From contig JACEEZ010022897.1 in NCBI GenBank assembly GCA_016584305.1, positions 1 through 64,000 of the forward strand: DNA of 64,000 nt. The letters are read 5' to 3'. A program made the translations under genes and the position numbers. A model generated the notes under the pieces. It saw only the letters and a program-made list of their open reading frames with translations, was not told the DNA's origin and did no database searches. This DNA is from Chionoecetes opilio (lineage: Eukaryota > Arthropoda > Malacostraca > Decapoda > Majidae). Of the stretch, positions 37,945-48,161 are shown piece after piece. Positions within the stretch are counted from its first letter, which is position 1, and each line of letters opens with the position of its first letter.

Positions 37945-38913
37945 CTCCCTTCACCATTCCAAAGAACCCGATAGCGCCACCAATTTGATTATTGACCATC
38001 GTGAAATTTAACCCACGAAAAAGCAGCCCACGATAGCCCACAACAATGTCACCTGCCGTACGAAAGTTCAGACGGTCGTAATATGGTCACGATGGATCAG
38101 ACACTGTAAGACTAGTCACGAATGGAAAATAAATTGTATTTTGTCGTCATGATGAGCTACGAAACCAACCAGTGCCATGGAGTGCCATGAAGTACCCATA
38201 GCGCAAGAGTTACCCCCACAAGGGGTGGAATTGCCATGGTGTGAGGGGGAAGGGGGCTATAGAGTGAAAAGGGGGGAAACAGGGTTGTGTGGTGGGGGGG
38301 AAACGGGGGGAGGGGGGTTGTAAAAAGAGGGGTGTTGGGGGTTGGTGGGAAAGGGGGGGGGGGGGGGAGAAGGTTTGTGGTGTTGGTGGGGGTGTTCCCA
38401 CGTGGATGGGAGTAGTGGTAGGGATAGGGGGGGGGAGTGTCATCAGGGGTGGTGGGGTAGGGGGGTAGCGGGGGGGGGGAGTTCCCCTGTTTGGTGGGAT
38501 AGGGGGAGGTAGTCGGGGGGGGAATTTTAACGTGGTGGTGGGAGTAGGGGGAGTAGTCGGTGGGGGGGGAGGGAATAAAAAGGGGGGGGGGGAAGGGCAG
38601 AAGGGGGTGAAAAAAAGGGGGGGTAGGCAGGGATCGGAGCGCGTACGTTTCTTTCGTACGTTAAACATCGATGATCAGATAGTGTCAAAAAGTCTACATA
38701 ATAACGAAGCGTACAATAAAACTTACGTCCACTGCATTGGGGACGAAAAATCGGGGGGCTTCCCGATTTTTTTTAAAGCACGCACTAACTTTTGGGCCTC
38801 GGCCGAGCGCGTCACGGGTCCGATCGGTCCGATGGGCCCATAAACCCGGGCCATGACGGCGCTACGCACGCATTGTTGGGTTTTGGGTTTGGTTATGGAA
38901 TTCTGAAGGGGGC
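37945..38913. mobile_element. T11 non-autonomous DNA transposon, copy a
   Basis: The left end ctcccttcaccattccaaag matches the inverse of the right end (tatggaattctgaaggggg) and both ends of T11-b at 59405-60401. Subterminal text is rich in cacgatagc and tcacgatgg. The core is a very G-rich array (38216-38640). There is no credible ORF. Confidence 0.75.
38216..38640. repeat. G-rich minisatellite in T11-a
   Basis: Repeats of ggtggtgggagtaggggg-like units with long G runs. The complement gives poly-Pro ORFs that are artefacts. Confidence 0.85.
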
Positions 38914-39344
38914 TTTGCAAATGATCAAGGGGGGGAGAAGAACTCAACCCAGTCTCGCTGCAAACGCATCCCCTGTTTTCTCTCGGCCTCGGAAGAGAAA
39001 ACAGGGGGCTCTCAGTGGTACGGCCAGTTCCCGTTCCCCACCAACTTACCACTTGTGATGTTAGCTGTTTTATTTTAATTAATGTACAGTTTTTTTATTT
39101 TTGTGCTATTTTCTTTTTCGCATGCTTTTTTACAGAATAGGTGTACTGTTGGGAAAATAACTGTGTGTTTTTTGTTTGTATGTTTATTTTAGCTTGAAAA
39201 AAATTTTTTTTTTTTTTTCTTTTTTTAATTGATGGGGTCGGGGGCCAAACATATATTTTTTCCCTTGTTGTGTATTTGTTTTAAGAGATTTTGTGACAAA
39301 TATGCCCGGGGGAACTAACTGCTCGTATCTTCGGGACCTTCCTG

Positions 39345-40320
39345 TAGATCAGAAGTCAGAATGGTGCAGAGTGATAAGTAGAGTTCCTCAAGGATCAGTA
39401 TTGGCCCCAGTGATGTTCTTGTTCTATGTAAATTATATGACAGAGGGAGTGAACAGTTATATGAGTTTATTCGCTGATGATGCTAAATTACTAAGAAAAG
39501 TAGAAAGTAAAGAGGACTGAGAGGATCTACAAAAAGATCTAGATAAGATTTTCAGATGGAGTCAACTATGGGAAATGGAGTTTAATGCTAAAAAGTGTAA
39601 AGTGATGGAAGTGGGCAGTAGCAAAAAGATACAGAGAGGAAAGTATTCGATATGAAATGAATGGATAATCAAAACAAAGGTCGAAAAAGATCTGGGAGTG
39701 TGGATTACGGACAATTTGTCACCTGAGAAGCACATACACTAGATCACAGGAGATACATATCAGTTGCTGAGGAATATAAGAATGGCATTCAAATATCTGG
39801 ATGAAGAGATGATTAAGAAATTGATAACATCTCTGATTCGACCAAGGATGGAATATGCGGCAGTGATTTGGTCACCACATAAAAAGAAGGATGTAAGGAA
39901 GATTGAGAGAATACAAAGAGCAGCCACAAAAATGGCTCCAAGCCTGAGAGATTTACCATATGAGGAAAGACTTTCAAGACTAAACCTCCCAACTCTTGAA
40001 AAAAGAAGAGAAAGGGGAGATTTTATAGCAGTGTATAGAGCATCAATGGGCCTTGAAAAAATTAATAGAGAAGATCTGTTTGTGTGGGACGATATAAGTG
40101 CAAGAGGTCATGAGAAGAAATTGAAAAGGACAACATGCAAGAGGGACATAAAAAAATACAGCTTCCCGTATAGAAGCATAGAAGCCTGGAACAACCTTGA
40201 TGCAAAAGTAATTAATGCAAGAAGTATTCAGGACTTCAAAGGCAAACTGGATAATAGTAGATTTGGAGACGGGACAGTACGAGCATAGCTCTTTTCCTGT
40301 ATGTTACAACTAGGCAACTA
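39345..40320 (+). pseudogene. LINE-A partial unit 1 (RT palm to 3' end)
   Basis: It corresponds base for base to 41578-42553 of unit 2. It starts after the T1-d end. It reads DQKSEWCRVISRVPQGSVLA, LFADDAKLLRKVESKED, a stop (TGA for Cys), then from 39764 the open C-terminal part LLRNIRMAFKYLDEEMIKKL, AAVIWSPHKKKDVRKIERIQ to GDGTVRA at 40288. It carries several differences from units 2 and 3 up to about 40000, but from there to its 3' end it is identical to unit 2. The FADD catalytic box is present, but the ORF has at least three stops. Confidence 0.88.
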
Positions 40321-42553
40321 GGTAAATACACACACACTTATCAGTGCCCACTTGGAAAGAGTGACCATGTACTTATTGAATTTGAAATAAATTATAGCAA
40401 AAAAGAGGGGAGAAGAGAAGAACACAAGAAAGGAAGATACAATTATGGAAAAGCAGACTTTGACGGATTAAGAACATTCTTCGGAGAGACAGACTGGAGT
40501 AATTTCCATGCAGCAACGAGTACCCAGAAAAAATGGGATGAGTTCATCCGAATTTTCACCGAAGGAATAAATAGTATGTTCCAAGGATAGTTATCAGAGA
40601 AAAGAAAAAAAATGAATGGTTTAACAGAAAATGTGAATTAGCAAGACTAGAAAGAGAAAAAACATGGAATAGTTGGAGGAAAAAAGGAGGTATCAACCTT
40701 TGGGAGAAGTACAAAACAACTAGAAATGAATATGTAAGAATCTGAAGAGATGAAGAAAGTATCTATGAGAGGAATATAATAGAAAAATGTAAGAACGAAC
40801 CTTAACTTTTCTATAGATATATAAAAATGAAAAACAAGGAAGGAATAGATAAGCTGAAGGTAGAAGGCATAGTGTACGAAGATGCATTACAACAGGCTGA
40901 GGTGATGAATAAGTGCTTACAGACTGTATTTACAAGAGAAAGTGAATTTAAAACGGAAAATATAATAGCAAAAGAAGATATAATGGAAGACATAAAAGTA
41001 GACGTAATAGAAGTAAAAAGGCTAATGGAAAGTCAAGATGTGAGAAAAGCCCCGGGTCCAGATGGAGTATCGAACTGGATAATGAAAGAGTGCAGTAACC
41101 AACTAGCAGGAAAGTTACATAGTGTAATTGAAGGTTCACTCAAGGAGAGCAGAGTACCGCTTGATTGGAAAACAGCAAATATTGTGCCAATTCACAAAGG
41201 AGGAGACAAAGAAGAACCACTAAATTACAGGCCAGTAGCATTAACAAGTGTAGTGGCAAAAATGTGTGAAAAAATTGTGAAGGACAGATGGTTGGAATAT
41301 TTGGAAGAGACAAACACACTCGCAGGTGGCCAGTTTGGATTTAGAGGAGGAATGTCATGTACAATGAATTTATTAAGTTTTTAATCGGGAGTGATCGATG
41401 TGACACAGGAAAGCGAGGGGTGGGTCGATTGCATATACTTGGACCTAAAGAAGGCATTTGACAAGGTACCTCACAAGAGACTGCTCTGGAAGCTAGAACA
41501 TGTAGGAGGATTGAAGGGTGGTTTGCTGAAGTGGATGGAAGACTTTTTGAGCAACAGAGAGATGAAAACAGTAATAACAGATCAGAAGTCAGAATGGTGC
41601 AGTGTGATAAGTGGAGTTGCTCAAGGATCAGTATTGGCCCCAGTGATGTTCTTGGTCTATGTAAATGATATGACAGAGGGAGTGAACAGTTATATGAGTT
41701 TATTCGCTGATGATGCTAAATTACTAAGAAAAGTAGAAAGTAAAGAGGACTGTGAGGATTTACAAAAGGATCTAGATAAGATTTTCAGATGGAGTCAACT
41801 ATGGGAAATGGAGTTTAATGCTAAAAAATGTAAAGTGATGGAAATGGGCAGTAACAAAAAGAGACAGAGAGGAAAATATTCGATGGGAAATGAATGGATA
41901 ATCAAAACAAAGGTCGAAAAAGATCTGAGTGTGTGGATTACGGATAATTTGTCACCTGAGAAGCATATAAACAAGATCACAGGAGATACATATCAGTTGC
42001 TGAGGAATATAAGAATGGCATTCAAATATCTGGATGAAGAGATGATTAAGAAATTGATAACATCTTTGATTCGACCAAGGTTGGAATATGCGGCAGTGAT
42101 TTGGTCACCACAAAAAAAGAAGGATATAAGGAAGATTGAGAGAATACAAAGAGCAGCCACAAAAATGGCTACAAGCCTGAGAGATTTAACATATGAGGAA
42201 AGACTTTCAAGACTAAAACTCACAACTCTTGAGAAAAGAAGAGAAAGGGGAGATTTTATAGCAGTGTATAGAGCATCAATGGGCCTTGAAAAAATTAATA
42301 GAGAAGATCTGTTTGTGTGGGACGATATAAGTGCAAGAGGTCATGAGAAGAAATTGAAAAGGACAACATGCAAGAGGGACATAAAAAAATACAGCTTCCC
42401 GTATAGAAGCATAGAAGCCTGGAACAACCTTGATGCAAAAGTAATTAATGCAAGAAGTATTCAGGACTTCAAAGGCAAACTGGATAATAGTAGATTTGGA
42501 GACGGGACAGTACGAGCATAGCTCTTTTCCTGTATGTTACAACTAGGCAACTA
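40321..42553 (+). mobile_element. LINE-A unit 2 of a head-to-tail array (2233 bp)
   Basis: It starts after the tail of unit 1 (ggtaaatacacacacac) and inside the endonuclease domain (CPLGKSDHVLIEFEI at about 40340-40385), so it is 5'-truncated. It ends with aactaggcaacta at 42553. Unit 3 repeats it with a period of exactly 2233 bp and very few differences upstream of 42284. Confidence 0.92.
40827..42521 (+). pseudogene. LINE-A reverse transcriptase ORF, unit 2
   Basis: This is the RT of a Jockey/CR1-like non-LTR retrotransposon, which copies its own RNA at a nicked target. Residues in order: KAPGPDGVSNWIMKE (41047), DWKTANIVPIHKGGDKEEPL, NYRPVALTSVVAKMCEKIV, QFGFRGGMSCTMNLLSF, then TAA at 41382 where related copies read on. 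After the stop: VIDVTQESEGWVDCIYLDLK, KAFDKVPHKRLLWKLE, GSVLAPVMFLVYVNDM, LFADDAKL (catalytic box, 41704-41727), and the post-RT domain (RKIERIQRAATKM, RRERGDFIAVYRASMG, IKKYSFPYRSIEAWNNL) to TAG at 42521. Further stops lie upstream (EP*LFYRYIK at 40801; RI*RDEES). The catalytic residues are intact but the ORF is broken, and unit 3 has the same stops. The endonuclease is truncated, so it is not autonomous. Confidence 0.92.
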
Positions 42554-44786
42554 GGTAAATACACACACACTTATCAGTGCCCACTTGGAAAGAGTGACCA
42601 TGTACTTATTGAATTTGAAATAAATTATAGCAAAAAAGAGGGGAGAAGAGAAGAACACAAGAAAGGAAGATACAATTATGGAAAAGCAGACTTTGACGGA
42701 TTAAGAACATTCTTCGGAGAGACAGACTGGAGTAATTTCCATGCAGCAACGAGTACCCAGAAAAAATGGGATGAGTTCATCCGAATTTTCACCGAAGGAA
42801 TAAATAGTATGTTCCAAGGATAGTTATCAGAGAAAAGAAAAAAAATGAATGGTTTAACAGAAAATGTGAATTAGCAAGACTAGAAAGAGAAAAAACATGG
42901 AATAGTTGGAGGAAAAAAGGAGGTATCAACCTTTGGGAGAAGTACAAAACAACTAGAAATGAATATGTAAGAATCTGAAGAGATGAAGAAAGTATCTATG
43001 AGAGGAATATAATAGAAAAATGTAAGAACGAACCTTAACTTTTCTATAGATATATAAAAATGAAAAACAAGGAAGGAATAGATAAGCTGAAGGTAGAAGG
43101 CATAGTGTACGAAGATGCATTACAACAGGCTGAGGTGATGAATAAGTGCTTACAGACTGTATTTACAAGAGAAAGTGAATTTAAAACGGAAAATATAATA
43201 GCAAAAGAAGATATAATGGAAGACATAAAAGTAGACGTAATAGAAGTAAAAAGGCTAATGGAAAGTCAAGATGTGAGAAAAGCCCCGGGTCCAGATGGAG
43301 TATCGAACTGGATAATGAAAGAGTGCAGTAACCAACTAGCAGGAAAGTTACATAGTGTAATTGAGAGTTCACTCAAGGAGAGCAGAGTACCGCTTGATTG
43401 GAAAACAGCAAATATTGTGCCAATTCACAAAGGAGGAGACAAAGAAGAACCACTAAATTACAGGCCAGTATCATTAACAAGTGTAGTGGCAAAAATGTGT
43501 GAAAAAATTGTGAAGGACAGATGGTTGGAATATTTGGAAGAGACAAACACACTCGCAGGTGGCCAGTTTGGATTTAGAGGAGGAATGTCATGTACAACGA
43601 ATTTATTAAGTTTTTAATCGGGAGTGATCGATGTGACACAGGAAAGCGAGGGGTGGGTCGATTGCATATACTTGGACCTAAAGAAGGCATTTGACAAGGT
43701 ACCTCACAAGAGACTGCTCTGGAAGCTAGAACATGTAGGAGGATTGAAGGGTGGTTTGCTGAAGTGGATGGAAGACTTTTTGAGCAACAGAGAGATGAAA
43801 ACAGTAATAACAGATCAGAAGTCAGAATGGTGCAGTGTGATAAGTGGAGTTGCTCAAGGATCAGTATTGGCCCCAGTGATGTTCTTGGTCTATGTAAATG
43901 ATATGACAGAGGGAGTGAACAGTTATATGAGTTTATTCGCTGATGATGCTAAATTACTAAGAAAAGTAGAAAGTAAAGAGGACTGTGAGGATTTACAAAA
44001 GGATCTAGATAAGATTTTCAGATGGAGTCAACTATGGGAAATGGAGTTTAATGCTAAAAAATGTAAAGTGATGGAAATGGGCAGTAACAAAAAGAGACAG
44101 AGAGGAAAATATTCGATGGGAAATGAATGGATAATCAAAACAAAGGTCGAAAAAGATCTGAGTGTGTGGATTACGGATAATTTGTCACCTGAGAAGCATA
44201 TAAACAAGATCACAGGAGATACATACCAGTTGCTGAGGAATATAAGAATGGCATTCAAATATCTGGATGAAGAGATGATTAAGAAATTGATAACATCTTT
44301 GATTCGACCAAGGTTGGAATATGCGGCAGTGATTTGGTCACCACAAAAAAAGAAGGATATAAGGAAGATTGAGAGAATACAAAGAGCAGCCACAAAAATG
44401 GCTACAAGCCTGAGAGATTTAACATATGAGGAAAGACTTTCAAGACTAAAACTCACAACTCTTGAGAAAAGAAGAGAAAGGGGAGATTTTATAGCAGTGT
44501 ATAGAGCATCAATGGGTCTGGAAAAAATGGATAGAAATGATCTGTTTGTGTGGGACGATAGAAGTACAAGAGGTCATGAGAAGAAATTGAAAAGGACAAC
44601 ATGCAAGAGGGATATAAAAAAATACAGCTTCCCGTATAGAAGCATGGAAGCCTGGAACAACCTTGATGCAAAAGTGATTAATGCAAGAAGTATTCAGGAC
44701 TTCAAAGGCAAGCTGGATAAAAGTAGATTTGGAGACGGGACAGTACGAGCATAGCTCTTTTCCTGTATGTTACAACTAGGTAAATA
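42554..44786 (+). mobile_element. LINE-A unit 3 of a head-to-tail array
   Basis: It has the same start and length as unit 2 (period 2233 bp). It differs from unit 2 at a handful of sites up to 44513, then at about ten sites from 44516 to 44728. The 3' tail is aactaggtaaataaaactag followed by (AC)n, differing from the unit 2 tail. Confidence 0.92.
43060..44754 (+). pseudogene. LINE-A reverse transcriptase ORF, unit 3
   Basis: It has the same layout as unit 2: APGPDG near 43285, NYRPVSLTS, TAA at 43615-43617 after NLLSF, then YLDLKKAFDKV, GSVLAPVMFLVYVNDM and LFADDAKL (about 43935), and the post-RT domain to TAG at 44754. Differences include NYRPVS for NYRPVA and CTTNLLSF for CTMNLLSF. In the last 80 codons it reads EKMDRNDLFVWDDRSTRGHE for EKINREDLFVWDDISARGHE, and YRSMEAWN for YRSIEAWN. 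The stop shared with unit 2 shows that both descend from an already broken copy. RT catalytic residues are intact; the protein is not. Confidence 0.92.
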
Positions 44787-44810
44787 AAACTAGGTAAATA
44801 CACACACACA

Positions 44811-44995
44811 CATAGAAATGTAGAAGTTTGGAATGGACTAAACAAGGAGGTGATATCGGCACATAATGTGCACCAATTGAAAGAAAGACTGGATATATGT
44901 AGATACGGAGACGGGATCACACGATTGTAGCTCAGGCCCTGTAAAACACAACTAGGTAAATACAAATAGGTAAATACACACAAAGAACTACTTAG
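44811..44995 (+). mobile_element. LINE-B 3' end fragment
   Basis: It reads RNVEVWNGLNKEVISAHNVH-like text and ends at acgggatcacacgattgtag. The 3' tail aactaggtaaatacaaatag is as in the LINE-B copy at 35.4 kb. It follows directly on the (AC)n tail of LINE-A unit 3. Confidence 0.8.
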
Positions 44996-45884
44996 GGCGT
45001 TAATGACCGTCAATCCACCCCTAGAGCTCCCCTACCTCACCTCCATTTACTATACAGTACAGCCAGAGCTCCCATCCCTCACCATGAGGGATGGGAGCTC
45101 ACCACCATCGCCTGACGTTGTATACATGTAAACAAACGCTGGCGTCCCGGTGGTAAAAGTTCAAACCACTCGATCGCAAAACTACGTGTTTAAGTGCGAG
45201 AAACTTCCTTTGGGGAATATTTGGAGGTACCCATAAACCTTGTGTTCGCGAACCAAGACTGCATGAAACTCGGTGATCCACTCTACATTTTTTTTTTTTT
45301 TTTTTTTGACAAAAGAGTGGTGGGTTGGGCAAAGCCTTCAACTTTGCTATTCTTTTAACCTTAAACATGTAGAAATTATAGAGGTAGAAAGTAGTCACAT
45401 AGGCAGCCTCGTTTGGCCCAGTAGGGATGTTGCTGTCTGTTCTTCCTTTGTATTCTTCACCTCTTTCCCTTTTTAATACCCTTCCACAACTTTCCCGTTA
45501 TCCTCCTTCACCAGCTTCCCTAGATTCATTTATCTGCACCTCTTCACCACTGCAACCCTTCCTCTTCCAATCCTGCTTCTCCACATCCTGACTTGTCTCT
45601 TCCACTGTTGCCCATCCTGTCTTTATTACCTCATCACAATTGCCTTCTTTGCATACAGATTCCATGTCCCCACTCCTTGGCCGGTCACATACATCCCCTC
45701 ATCACCACCACAAGCTGCATCCAAAAATAATTAATTGGACTCAACAATATTGCTTTTTGATTGAATAACAATAACTTTCATCTCTATCCAGCTCTGAAGA
45801 AGAATGAATGCAAGAGTTGTATAATGTATGTATTTCAGTGTAATGAGCATTTCATAATTATGGAACACTGAATGTACTCAGTAT
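44996..45884. other. Unassigned sequence with a perfect hairpin and a poly(T)
   Basis: It contains the 35-bp hairpin at 45066-45100, a short T run at 45288-45307 and a C/T-rich stretch (45430-45720). The minus strand is open at about 45504-45692 with an acidic peptide that I cannot relate to any family. It is probably intronic next to the SR exon. Confidence 0.4.
45066..45100. repeat. Perfect 16-bp stem hairpin
   Basis: gagctcccatccctca (45066-45081), loop cca, then the exact complement tgagggatgggagctc (45085-45100). Confidence 0.9.
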
Positions 45885-46165
45885 TGAGAAGTTGTGAGTT
45901 TGGCGTTCCGAGTTCGAGTCAGGCTAGGTGCAACTTTCCTGGATGTGATGAGGTCCGCATCCAGAGCTTTAGACACGCTGGGTGAAAATCTTTCCCCTAT
46001 CGTTGATTGGCTAAAGTCTACCCACATGTTACACATCAACCCCACCTGCGACAGCAAGTGCATTGGAGGACAGCGGGGGGCAACATGAGCCTGTACAGGC
46101 ATCATTATAGAAATCCTGCCTGTGCCACCACGGGTGAGGGCCAACCATCATATTCCTTAAATGGA
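45885..46165 (+). mobile_element. SINE S1-related copy, plus strand
   Basis: Near the start gttccgagttcgagtcagg resembles a B box. The body blocks tgcattggaggacagcgggg and cctgtgccaccacgggtgag match S1 in the T2 elements in reverse. This copy is outside any T2. The A box is degraded. Confidence 0.7.
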
Positions 46166-46241
46166 CCCAGTGTCCTCATGGAGAAAAATGACAATAGGCA
46201 CTATAAGCATAAAAAAAGTATATATATATAAAAGAGCTTAC

Positions 46242-46342
46242 CTTGACTGGTCTGTTCTCTAGCTTGATGACTCCTGCTACTGAGGTCTCTGTTTGGCTGA
46301 TTTGACCTTCCAAAATCTCTTTCCCTGGACTTGGACCTCGAT
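46242..46342 (-). CDS. Internal exon of an arginine/serine-rich protein gene
   Basis: On the minus strand: acceptor ttttccctaattatag|ATCG (exon begins 46342) and donor CAAG|GTAAGC (exon ends 46242), 101 bp. The only open frame reads SRSKSRERDFGRSNQPNRDL then SSRSHQAREQTSQ. It is rich in Ser, Arg and RS/SR dipeptides, like the RS-rich linker of splicing-related proteins. The first base completes a codon and the last base begins one (phase 2 in, phase 1 out). Exon 14490-14622, in the same orientation and downstream in transcription order, begins with two bases in its RS frame, so the phases fit. If both belong to one gene, the intron between them is about 31.6 kb. The SINE at 45885 and Helitron at 46509 flank this exon. 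Gene identity is unknown. Confidence 0.62.
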
Positions 46343-46734
46343 CTATAATTAGGGAAAAGAAAGTCATTAAGTAACTAGTAAATTGTCATAAAAATTAAGC
46401 ATTAACAACAAATGAGTTAAATAGCCTTTTATAAATACTATACTGTCAAGCCTCAGTATTCCAGCTCTTCCTTTTATCCCAGAAGGGTGTCACTGCTGAA
46501 ATAAACCATCTATAATAATATAAGCGAAAGTGTGTGTGTCTGTCTGTGTGTGTCCGCGATAGGTGCCGCCCCAGTGCCCCAATCCCATCATATGGCACAG
46601 TTTTGGAATCAGGTCAACCAGAGGAAGGTTTTAAGCCCACTTATGAGATGATCCAATTACTTTTTTTCTTCTTTTTTTTAGCAGCCTATTAGCGAGAATT
46701 GTGAAAAAAAAGTGGGTTGCGATAATTGAGGAAA

Positions 46735-46975
46735 CCTTGATGTAGGGTGATGGGTAATGGGTGGGGTGATGGGTAATGGATGTGGGGTGATGGGTGAGTG
46801 AATGGGTGGTGGGTGATGGGTTGGGGGTGATGGTGGATGGGTGAGGGAATAGGTGGGGGGTGATGGGTAATGGGTGAGTGAATGGGTGTGAGGTGATGGG
46901 TAATGGGTGAGTGAATGGGTGGGGGGTGATGGGTAATGGGCGGTGAATGGGTGTGTGGTGATGGGTAAGGCGTTA
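46735..46975. repeat. Minisatellite inside the Helitron
   Basis: Repeated units built from gggtgatgggtaatgggtg and gagtgaatgggtg, irregular period about 20-50 bp. Pro/His/Ser-rich minus-strand frames are artefacts. Confidence 0.85.
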
Positions 46976-47040
46976 ATAACATACATTTCTACATCCATGA
47001 TTTCAGGAAAGTTAGAAGGGGCTATCTGGAGAGTCTGTGT

Positions 47041-47063
47041 TTGGTGGGCCGAAGGCCCACCAA
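47041..47063. repeat. Perfect hairpin near the Helitron 3' end
   Basis: ttggtgggcc, loop gaa, ggcccaccaa; 10-bp stem without mismatch. Confidence 0.9.
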
Positions 47064-47204
47064 TAGTCCTCCACAGGAGCTAGCCAAAAAGTCCGCCCGG
47101 AGGGCGGCTTTGCGGCTAGTATCCACATAAAGCACAAATATCTTAGTAAATTGTTGTGAAATATGAAGCATGTATTTCAAGCACTGACCCTCAAGTGAGT
47201 AAGA

Positions 47205-47254
47205 GAGTACAATATATATATATATATATATATTATATAATATATATATATATA

Positions 47255-47346
<92 letters not shown>

Positions 47347-47387
47347 TGTATATATTATATATAATATATATTATATATATATATATA

Positions 47388-47425
<38 letters not shown>
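47205..47425. repeat. (TA)n microsatellite
   Basis: A long TA run with short interruptions (atactgtatat). Confidence 0.95.
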
Positions 47426-47983
<558 letters not shown>

Positions 47984-48161
47984 CAGTCGACCCTCGATTT
48001 AACGGACCTCGATTTGGACCGTGACTTCGGATTTAACGGACTCCATTTGGGTGACAATTTGCGGGCAAGAATGGCATGCTAGACCACTTATCGCCGCTCG
48101 AATTGTCAACTCAACATAATTTATTATTTTCTCTTTTTATTTTGGAATGCTTGGGTTTTAA

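Larger units (their letters stand above)
35534..39344 (+). mobile_element. Tigger T1 copy d, interrupted by T12 and T11
   Basis: It starts tagggaggtcccgttatacg and ends tcgtatcttcgggaccttcc(tg). T1 sequence occupies 35534-35762, 37725-37944 and 38914-39344. The transposase region is deleted: the 5' part jumps to the gcacagaggatctttcc C-terminal coding part. Confidence 0.88.
46509..47119 (+). mobile_element. Non-autonomous Helitron (611 bp)
   Basis: It begins TC (46509) after an A, in the context TCTATAATAATATAAGCGAA. It ends with hairpin CCGCCC-gga-GGGCGG (47093-47107), eight bases, then CTAG (47116-47119) followed by T. This matches Helitron rules: 5' TC, 3' hairpin plus CTRR, insertion between A and T. 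It has no terminal inverted repeats. A second perfect hairpin lies at 47041-47063. The interior holds a minisatellite. There is no Rep/helicase ORF. Confidence 0.8.

Noticed and set aside
38210..38668. Proline-rich minus-strand frame
   Set aside because: Complement of the G-rich minisatellite in T11-a.
45504..45692. Acidic minus-strand frame downstream of the SR exon
   Set aside because: It has no recognisable domain and no clear acceptor, and it ends in a stop; not enough to call an exon.
46678..46998. Pro/Ser/His-rich minus-strand frames
   Set aside because: Minisatellite inside the Helitron.
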